DNA from: Scytonema sp. UIC 10036
Lineage (GTDB): Bacteria; Cyanobacteriota; Cyanobacteriia; Cyanobacteriales; Nostocaceae
Assembly (NCBI RefSeq): GCF_009725235.1
Contig: NZ_WJFC01000072.1
Location: 1-58,298 of the forward strand
Direction of reading: 5' to 3'
DNA: 58,298 bases
The notes under the pieces are model-generated. The model made no database searches, was not told where the DNA came from, and worked only from the letters and a program-made list of their open reading frames with translations. Position 1 is the stretch's first letter, and each line of letters opens with the position of its first letter. The translations under genes were made by a program, and so were the position numbers. Shown piece by piece: positions 52,588 through 58,298 of this stretch.

Positions 52588-54771
52588 CTAGTTTGGATTG
52601 TTAGGGAAGGACGAATACAACACAGACCGATCGATAATCTGAACGATCGCCCGAACTAGCTGCTCTGGCTCTACAGGTTTGGCAAGATGTTCTTGAAATC
52701 CGGCTGCAAGCGCTTGTTGATAATTAATCTCTCCAGCATAAGCAGTTAAGGCGATCGCGGGTACTTGTCTGTTCTGAACCGAAGAAGCTCTTACCCGCTG
52801 TAGCAACATATACCCATCCACTTCCGGCATCCCAATATCGCTAATCAACAAGTCAAACTGATACTGGCTTAATGCAATCAGCGCCTCTACTGCCGATGCC
52901 ACACCTGTCACAGTTGCTCCATACTGTTGGAGTAAGAAAGTAATGTATTCTCGCGTATCTGTCTCATCATCTACAACCAAAATGTTCATACCACCTAAGT
53001 CTGAAGGTTGTTGAGACTCCATAAAATTTTGTTTCGTTGTAGATTGCTGTTGCGTCAGTGGTAACCTGACTGTAAACGTCGCTCCCTGTCCTTCACCCAG
53101 ACTCTCTGCTTGAACTGTTCCACCATGTAACTCAACTAAACGATGCACGATCGCCAGTCCCAACCCCAGTCCGCTAAACTTACGAGTGATTGTGCTGTCC
53201 GCTTGGCGAAAGTATTCAAATACATGGGGTAGAAAGTCGGGGTGAATGCCCTTACCAGTATCACTGACTACAATGTGGGCTTGAGTCCCGATACGATGGA
53301 GGTAAATATCTACTCGTCCGCCTTCTGGTGTAAACTTAATCGCATTGGAGAGCAAATTCCAGACGACTTGCTGCAATCGGCTTGAGTCTCCCAAAACCTG
53401 ACCCACCTCTGGCTCAACCTTAACCTGTATCTGAATTTCTTTAGCGATTGCTGCCAGACTTACTGTTTCCATTGCAGATTGAATTGTCGTTGCTAGATCG
53501 ACTGGACACATCTCAAGGCTGAGTTTGCCTTGAAGAATGCGGGAGACATCCAGAAGATCGCCTATGAGTTGCGTTTGTAATTTGGCATTGCGTTCAATAA
53601 TTTCTAGAGCGCGAACTGTTGTCTGCTCGTCAAGTTTACGACTTTGCAACAGTTTTGACCACCCCAAAATTGGGTTGAGGGGAGAGCGCAACTCATGGGA
53701 CAGAACAGCTAAAAATTCATCTTTAACTCGGTTAGCTTCGATCAATTGCTCGGTCTGTTGCTGCAACATATTCTCAGCTTGCTTGCGATCTTCAATATCT
53801 ATTGCGGTTCCTACCCAATTGATGATTTGACCGCTACTGTCGCGTACAGGTCCGATAGACGCTAAATGCCAGCGATATTGTCCGTCCTTAGCTCGACGAA
53901 ACCGATATTCAATTTCGTAGCTTTCACCCGTTTTCACTGCTTTTAGCCAAAGAGCTTGGGTTCGTTCTCGATCGTCTGGGTGCAAAACAACTGCCCACCC
54001 TGAGTTAAGGGTTTGCTCTGGAGTCAAACCAGTATAATGATACCAGTGCGGGTTACAATAAATGACTTGCCCATCCGGCAATGAATTCCAGACAAATTGG
54101 GGCAATGCTTCGGAAAGAAGACGGTACTGCTGTTCGCTTCTTCTTAATTGATCGTATAACCGAGATAACAGCGCCGAGCGCTCGCTTTCCATCAGCGTGT
54201 GATAGCGAGTTTCAATAAAGGTATTGCCCAACGTCCTCAGTAACTTCGCGTACATTCGCAATGTTTTTTGAGCCACAGGGCGCTGTTGGGAAGCCAGTTT
54301 CCAAACCTGCTGAGGTGAGAGATGCGATCGTTTTGCGTTCTGTTCCAATTGGAGTTGCAATCGGTCGGGGAACTGGTCGAGCACTTGACCTGCAATCAAT
54401 GTGCCCAACCGATGCTCGCCTAGTTGCAAAGGTACAACAAAATGTGCTAAACCGATGCGATCGCTCGTGAATACTATCTCGCCTTGATGCAGTGCATCTG
54501 CTATGGCAGTACAGGGTACAGAGCGAAGCAGACAGAACGGACAAATTCCTAGTCTTTCCTTCAGCTGAGTCTGAAAAAGATTCCAAAGCGGTTGAGGATT
54601 GATGCACTCTCCCAGCATCTGCCCCTGTGAATCCGTTAATACCACAGCTAGATTCATAGCCAGAGCGTATTCCTCCAGCATAGAATGCCAGATTGTAGGG
54701 TCGAGCAGGGCATCGCGTACCTCTTCTCGAAGTTCGCTTTGGATTTCAATGTTGTCCCGGCTGTCTTCCAA
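52588..54771 (-). CDS. Hybrid histidine kinase: PocR-PAS-HisKA-HATPase-REC
   Basis: 727-residue soluble signalling protein. Residues about 20-190 form a PocR-type sensory domain with the Cys pair of CPFCLLRSVPC, a possible metal or redox site. PAS at about 215-340 (RLLSEALPQFVWNSLPDGQV.. with a PAC motif). HisKA has the phospho-His in LSHELRSPLNPI (about 360). The HATPase boxes are VVWNLLSNAIKFT, DTGKGI and GLGLGLAIVH. The C-terminal receiver (about 595-715) has ILVVDDETDTREY, LLISDIGMPEVDG (phospho-Asp) and LAKPVEP. There is no membrane segment, so it senses a cytoplasmic signal. It lies 90 bases downstream of a KaiC-like gene on the same strand, so the two are probably one unit. Confidence 0.93.
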   Translation of the reverse strand: MEDSRDNIEIQSELREEVRDALLDPTIWHSMLEEYALAMNLAVVLTDSQGQMLGECINPQPLWNLFQTQLKERLGICPFCLLRSVPCTAIADALHQGEIVFTSDRIGLAHFVVPLQLGEHRLGTLIAGQVLDQFPDRLQLQLEQNAKRSHLSPQQVWKLASQQRPVAQKTLRMYAKLLRTLGNTFIETRYHTLMESERSALLSRLYDQLRRSEQQYRLLSEALPQFVWNSLPDGQVIYCNPHWYHYTGLTPEQTLNSGWAVVLHPDDRERTQALWLKAVKTGESYEIEYRFRRAKDGQYRWHLASIGPVRDSSGQIINWVGTAIDIEDRKQAENMLQQQTEQLIEANRVKDEFLAVLSHELRSPLNPILGWSKLLQSRKLDEQTTVRALEIIERNAKLQTQLIGDLLDVSRILQGKLSLEMCPVDLATTIQSAMETVSLAAIAKEIQIQVKVEPEVGQVLGDSSRLQQVVWNLLSNAIKFTPEGGRVDIYLHRIGTQAHIVVSDTGKGIHPDFLPHVFEYFRQADSTITRKFSGLGLGLAIVHRLVELHGGTVQAESLGEGQGATFTVRLPLTQQQSTTKQNFMESQQPSDLGGMNILVVDDETDTREYITFLLQQYGATVTGVASAVEALIALSQYQFDLLISDIGMPEVDGYMLLQRVRASSVQNRQVPAIALTAYAGEINYQQALAAGFQEHLAKPVEPEQLVRAIVQIIDRSVLYSSFPNNPN

Positions 54772-54861
54772 ACCTTCTGTGTCTCCTCTACTTCTGTGAC
54801 CTCTATTCTATTCCGTATGCTCGCTTAAACATTACCAATCTCATACCATGTAATTCGCGTT

Positions 54862-56448
54862 TTACTCATCTATCTCTGAAGAGAAAGAACGATGACTTCG
54901 ATTGAACCGAGTCGGCGCTCGACTCAGTAAATTGTAGTAGCTACCGAAGGGCAAATTTTGCCCTTCGATGCTTTCCTCTGATGATAGAATAATTCCACCT
55001 CGGTCAATTCGATACTCGCGGGTCACGTACTGATGGTTACAGCCCCGCGCTTTAGCAACTGTAATTGCCCGATGCATGACGTTTCCTAGTTCTACGTAGC
55101 TAAGTAGAATAACATTGTCTACTACAGAAGTCACGGTAGAATCGGTCATGAAGTGAGTTACCCCAAACAGTTCTGGATTTTCATAACTAATAAAAGTTGT
55201 CATTAACCGATTTTTTGTAAAGGCAATTAACGCGTGAAAGAACTCACGGAACACTCGTTGGTCGTGAATAGCATTGCTATAAGTCGTGATGCCATCCACA
55301 ACAATACGCTCAATCTGTTGTTCCTCAATCGTTCGCACAATCAAGTCGAAGTGAACATTCACTTCTAACTCCAGTGGCGAGTCATGCAAAATGTGGATCA
55401 TCTCAGTTTCCACTTGCTCTCGCATATTCAGACCGAGGGAGTCAGCATTGCGGAGAATTTGTTCTGGATGTTCGTCCAAGGTCACTAACAAGCTTCGCTT
55501 GCCCAAGTTTCGCGCTCCTTCCACCAATACCTGATACCCCAGAACAGACTTTCCCGTACCCGAAGCACCCACAACCAAGGTAACAGAGCCGTTATAAAGC
55601 CCACCGCCTGTGAGGTCATCCAGTGGCGTACTACCAATCACCGAGCGCTGTACAGTTGAAGTTGGTTGATTGCCAACCATCTGAACTCGACACTGCACTC
55701 GGCGAAACACCTCTAACCCTCTACCAGAAGTTATTCGTAGCGTGTGTACCCCAGCCTCAAAGTCCTGTCCTCGACTTTTGAGGATTTCTAGGCAGCGATA
55801 AATACCTTGCGAATAATCCCCACGTTTGAGCGAGATAACAGTATCTGCCAAAAACTCAGCAACATCCAGAGTCAGGGCTGGCTCTCCACGAGTTGCAAGT
55901 TCATGAGAAAAGATGGCGGTAAGCCCCTCCCGGTCGATCCCCTCAATAATTTGCTGTAAGAGTTCGCGGTAGGAACTAGGTCCGTTGGATAATGGGGAAC
56001 CTCCATTGACTATAGTGGGACGGAGTAAGGCAATCCCATCAATAAAAATCCGTCGCGCTCCCAGTTCAGTTGCGGTCTCTATCAACAAACTATCCGCCGA
56101 TCGCAGTTCTTGTTCTAGCACTTGGGGAGTCGTAAAAATAATCCGCAATCGGTTCTGCTGCTGCAACTCCTCTAGATTCCAATTAAAGTTGGCAACATCT
56201 CGCAACAACTTTCGGGGGCTGTTTTCAAATACGACAATAATTCCAGGTTCGTCATACTCGACAATACCTCGATAGATGAACTCAATGCCGAGTAGAGTCT
56301 TCCCCGCCCCAGCCTCTCCTTCTATCAGAATCACATTACCTCTGGGAATGCCACCTAAGAAAATATCATCTAAGCCAGTAATACCCGTTCGGACTAGATC
56401 GCCGTTACTCACCCTGTTCCTCCTTGCCCAATCATACTCATTCCACAA
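54862..56448 (-). CDS. KaiC-like double-domain ATPase
   Basis: 528 residues with two RecA-like KaiC domains. CI (about 18-245): Walker A GEAGAGKT, Walker B RRIFIDGIALL. CII (about 270-490): Walker A GASGTGKS, Walker B ERIVVDGITTY. The region matching the KaiC phosphosites reads TDSTVTSVVDN, so Ser431/Thr432 of clock KaiC correspond to Thr/Ser; a phosphorylatable pair is kept in swapped order. The CI catalytic Glu pair is EN (FENSP), and in CII DE (LDEHP). There is no kaiA or kaiB nearby, so it is a KaiC paralogue rather than the clock gene. Its partner is likely the adjacent kinase, as for other KaiC-like/histidine kinase pairs. Confidence 0.92.
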   Translation of the reverse strand: MWNEYDWARRNRVSNGDLVRTGITGLDDIFLGGIPRGNVILIEGEAGAGKTLLGIEFIYRGIVEYDEPGIIVVFENSPRKLLRDVANFNWNLEELQQQNRLRIIFTTPQVLEQELRSADSLLIETATELGARRIFIDGIALLRPTIVNGGSPLSNGPSSYRELLQQIIEGIDREGLTAIFSHELATRGEPALTLDVAEFLADTVISLKRGDYSQGIYRCLEILKSRGQDFEAGVHTLRITSGRGLEVFRRVQCRVQMVGNQPTSTVQRSVIGSTPLDDLTGGGLYNGSVTLVVGASGTGKSVLGYQVLVEGARNLGKRSLLVTLDEHPEQILRNADSLGLNMREQVETEMIHILHDSPLELEVNVHFDLIVRTIEEQQIERIVVDGITTYSNAIHDQRVFREFFHALIAFTKNRLMTTFISYENPELFGVTHFMTDSTVTSVVDNVILLSYVELGNVMHRAITVAKARGCNHQYVTREYRIDRGGIILSSEESIEGQNLPFGSYYNLLSRAPTRFNRSHRSFSSEIDE

Positions 56449-56496
56449 ACCAACAGGTGGTCTGATGCTAGTACAGGTAAACCAATACTGAATTTC

Positions 56497-56541
56497 TAAA
56501 CTTTATCAACTATTGCTTGCATTCCCCAAAAAAATTTTGGT
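56497..56541 (-). pseudogene. Displaced coaX 3' end
   Basis: Read leftwards it encodes PKFFWGMQAIVDKV-stop. The real coaX ends [17 protein letters not shown] at 57712. Twenty bases, TGCTTGCATTCCCCAAAAAA, are identical at 56514-56533 and 57730-57749. It is best explained as the original or a duplicated end of coaX separated from the gene by the toxin operon. Confidence 0.7.
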
Positions 56542-56615
56542 AGGTTGGGCAAACCCCGTGGAGAAACCCAACAAATGTCTGTCAATGTTGGGTTTCCTTC
56601 CTCAACCCAACCTAC
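56540..56615. repeat. Nested inverted repeat (GTAGGTTGGG / GAAACCCAAC)
   Basis: Outer arms GTAGGTTGGG (56540-56549) and CCCAACCTAC (56606-56615); inner arms GAAACCCAAC (56563-56572) and GTTGGGTTTC (56587-56596). Both pairs are exact, making a long cruciform-prone element of a dispersed cyanobacterial type related to the repeat at 21466-21518. Confidence 0.85.
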
Positions 56616-56832
56616 GGGTTTTCGCATTTTTAGGCTTAACTGACAAGTATTGTCTTCTAGGAGACTTCCAAGGCAACAACGCCCGTCCCACATGCCGGGG
56701 TAATTTATTTCTTGGACATCCCTAGCGGGAAGGCAGTAATCCCACGCAACTTAGTTTTTTCCGTCAAGACGCTTCAAACAGTGCGTCTCTACATTTTTTA
56801 GAAGATTCAAAAAATTAATTGCAAGCTGAGGA

Positions 56833-57309
56833 TTAAGAATTATCAACGAAATTATTCAAGGTAGTTACCCAATCAACTACCTCTAACTCATTATTACCTG
56901 CAAAACGTTCTATGTGTTTAACATTTGTCGTAATGACAGTAACCTTGTCATAATATTCAAACTGTTGTAATGCTTGTGCGGCAAGAATCGCATCACAATC
57001 TAAGCTTTTATTATCAGATGTTGGTTTCCCTTGATTTCGCACTTCTGCCCAAAATATAGCAGCTTGTACAAATGTCTCTGAATTAACGGGTATGAGACTG
57101 TAACTTATAAATTGGTTAAGTCGCTCAAGGCTTTTGTTATTATATAACCTGATTAACTCTCGTCTGACCTCGTAAACAGAAATTTCTGGAGATTTTAAAG
57201 CAATATTATTCTCTCGTAAAGATTGCATCCAATTGATGACTTCTGGTTTGATTTTAGGATGAGTAACCTGTCCCAACGGGTTAGTATCTAGTAAAACAGC
57301 TTGTGTCAT
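56833..57309 (-). CDS. PIN domain toxin (VapC-like RNase)
   Basis: 158 residues. The PIN acidic residues are in order: VLLDTNPLG (first Asp, about residue 8), SVYEVRRELI (Glu), LDCDAILAAQAL (Asp pair, about 105) and VTVITTNVKHI (T-N end motif, about 125). The fold and residues fit a Mg2+-dependent endoribonuclease of type II toxin-antitoxin systems. It begins 14 bases after the end of the gene at 57324-57674 on the same strand, the usual toxin-after-antitoxin layout. The target RNA is unknown. It is inserted between coaX and its displaced 3' copy. Confidence 0.88.
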   Translation of the reverse strand: MTQAVLLDTNPLGQVTHPKIKPEVINWMQSLRENNIALKSPEISVYEVRRELIRLYNNKSLERLNQFISYSLIPVNSETFVQAAIFWAEVRNQGKPTSDNKSLDCDAILAAQALQQFEYYDKVTVITTNVKHIERFAGNNELEVVDWVTTLNNFVDNS

Positions 57310-57323
57310 TTAAAAGATAAATT

Positions 57324-57674
57324 TTAATCTAAATTTAAAGCAGCTTCTATTTTTGGATAAACTTCCTCATCATATCCTGATTCATCTTGTTGCCATTGCA
57401 AAACGAGAGCAATCATTGAGTCCAAATCTTGCATATCGTTTTGAATGTTCATCTGCTGCCCTGATGAAACATCAATATCACTATCTTGAGCTAAACCTGA
57501 AACAAATATTTCTGTAGAATAAGAACCCTTGACAAAAGTTTGATTTCCTAAATTAGTAGAATTTGAGGTTGTTGAGTGTATTAATTTATCTACCTTTTGT
57601 TTAATCTCTAATAATTCTTCTAAACTTAAATTCTCCAATTCAGCCAAAATTCCTAATAGTGTGTAAAATTTCAT
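57324..57674 (-). CDS. Putative antitoxin for the PIN toxin
   Basis: 116-residue acidic protein with no recognised DNA-binding motif. The N-terminus is helical (LAELENLSLEELLEIKQKVD), the middle is low complexity and rich in Ser, Thr and Gln, and the C-terminus is acidic (WQQDESGYDEEVYPKIEAAL). The call as antitoxin rests on position (directly before the PIN gene, 14-base gap), size and charge. The LSLEELLEIKQKVDKLI start resembles N-termini of small cyanobacterial partners of PIN proteins. It starts 37 bases after coaX ends. Confidence 0.6.
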   Translation of the reverse strand: MKFYTLLGILAELENLSLEELLEIKQKVDKLIHSTTSNSTNLGNQTFVKGSYSTEIFVSGLAQDSDIDVSSGQQMNIQNDMQDLDSMIALVLQWQQDESGYDEEVYPKIEAALNLD

Positions 57675-57711
57675 CGCATTAAAGTTCTAAACTACATGGC
57701 TCACATCTATT

Positions 57712-58298
57712 TTAAACTCTAGTGAGTACTGCTTGCATTCCCCAAAAAATCAAATTCTGTTCCACGTAAAAATGCGCTGCGATCGCAGGAAACTGAGATT
57801 GCACATAGTTCATTAACAACGTGCGATCGCCTCCAGTCATTGCAATCTTCCCTTCAGGGTAATCCCGCCACCACGCCTCAACAAAGTCTTTGATTCCAGC
57901 AACCAGAGTATAAATAACTCCGCTTTGCATAGCTTCTTCAGTCTTTAAAGCAAACCGTTGTGGAAGTTGCTCTTGTATTTCAACCATTGGTAATTGTCCG
58001 GTTTTTTCAGCAAGAGTCGCAAGTTGCAAACCCAACCCCGGAAGAATTGCACCGCCAACCAAACGTTTGTTAGCATCTGCACCTGTAAAAGTAAGTGCTG
58101 TTCCCGCATCAAGAACTAACATGGGAAAACCCCAATTCTCTCCAGCACCCCACAAAGCTAAGGCGCGATCGATTCCCAGTGTAGGATAAAGACCTTGTAA
58201 GGGGATTTGGTCTAAGGTGATGACGCGAAGATTTGGGTAAGATTGCCAGAGTTCTGTTTGGCTGGGAACTACAGAAGCTAAGAGGAGGGGGGGAAGGG
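57712..58298 (-). CDS. coaX: Type III pantothenate kinase (5' end outside window)
   Basis: First step of coenzyme A synthesis: phosphorylates pantothenate. The frame runs without a stop to the window edge ([19 protein letters not shown] at the cut), so the N-terminus with the first phosphate-binding motif is missing. Visible are the catalytic-Asp motif [36 protein letters not shown], and the third motif [11 protein letters not shown]. The stop is 37 bases upstream of the antitoxin start. The last 20 bases before the final codons occur a second time at 56514-56533, suggesting that the end has been replaced or duplicated by an insertion. Confidence 0.93.
   Translation of the reverse strand, partial: LPPLLLASVVPSQTELWQSYPNLRVITLDQIPLQGLYPTLGIDRALALWGAGENWGFPMLVLDAGTALTFTGADANKRLVGGAILPGLGLQLATLAEKTGQLPMVEIQEQLPQRFALKTEEAMQSGVIYTLVAGIKDFVEAWWRDYPEGKIAMTGGDRTLLMNYVQSQFPAIAAHFYVEQNLIFWGMQAVLTRV

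Larger units (their letters stand above)
56449..56832. other. Intergenic region with nested hairpin and coaX fragment
   Basis: 384 bases upstream of the KaiC-like gene and downstream of the PIN toxin. It contains a displaced copy of the coaX 3' end (56497-56541) and the nested inverted repeat at 56540-56615. The remainder (56640-56830), with a stretch reading GTGCGTCTCTACATTTTT, shows nothing further. Confidence 0.6.

Noticed and set aside
54862..56448. Clock gene kaiC
   Set aside because: No kaiA/kaiB neighbours, swapped phosphosite residues and a kinase partner point to a paralogue.

Overview
The window reads as chromosomal DNA of a filamentous, probably heterocyst-forming cyanobacterium (Nostocales; Scytonema/Tolypothrix-like is my guess). 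Supporting signs are the many HIP1 octamers (GCGATCGC), a cyanophycin cphB-cphA pair, cyanobacteria-specific small proteins (a DUF1825 protein, a basic 55-residue protein), a KaiC paralogue, and many short tandemly repeated heptamer-like sequences (TTAGTGG/CCACTAA, ATGACAA) between genes. No rRNA, tRNA, CRISPR or intact transposase was seen.

Left part (1-14740), housekeeping: tyrS (-), a class A PBP (+), DUF1825 (-), a J-like/TPR protein (-), a TM2-SHOCT membrane protein and a helix-hairpin-helix protein (+), lepB (-), a Uma2-type nuclease (-), tatA (+), cphB-cphA (-), trmD and ispF (+). Several convergent gene ends are separated by inverted arrays of heptamer repeats that can fold as hairpins.

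Middle part (14741-21804): a tandem family of peptide-type (family 5) ABC substrate-binding lipoproteins with no permease or ATPase beside them. There are three intact copies and one wrecked copy, which carries a MITE-like element and an inverted fragment of another copy's 3' end.

Core (21805-47241): a roughly 25 kb co-directional, tightly spaced biosynthetic operon for an unidentified lipopeptide. It encodes an FAAL-ACP loading module followed by C-A-PCP with a methyltransferase inserted in the A domain; a C-A-PCP protein; a C-A-PCP-C protein; two TauD/SyrP-like Fe(II)/2-oxoglutarate oxygenases; a last NRPS with a degenerate C-like domain, then A-PCP-TE; an MFS exporter; a PLP-dependent serine/threonine/3-hydroxyaspartate dehydratase-like enzyme; and a membrane M28 peptidase. 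The simplest reading is a fatty-acylated tetrapeptide, methylated at residue 1 and beta-hydroxylated at residue 4, released by the thioesterase. The unusual parts are the methyltransferase insert, which resembles protein arginine methyltransferases more than usual NRPS N-methyltransferases; the split last module with its interface-like domain; and a second oxygenase that has lost family motifs.

Right part (47242-58298): larB, a septoil-knot secreted protein, a small membrane protein, argH, the 55-residue basic protein, a Nudix hydrolase, an alpha/beta hydrolase, a KaiC-like ATPase followed by a PocR-PAS hybrid histidine kinase (a likely signalling pair), a PIN-domain toxin with a putative antitoxin, and the 3' part of coaX cut by the window edge. 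A 20-base copy of the coaX 3' end lies on the far side of the toxin operon, suggesting that insertion or duplication there displaced the old end of coaX.
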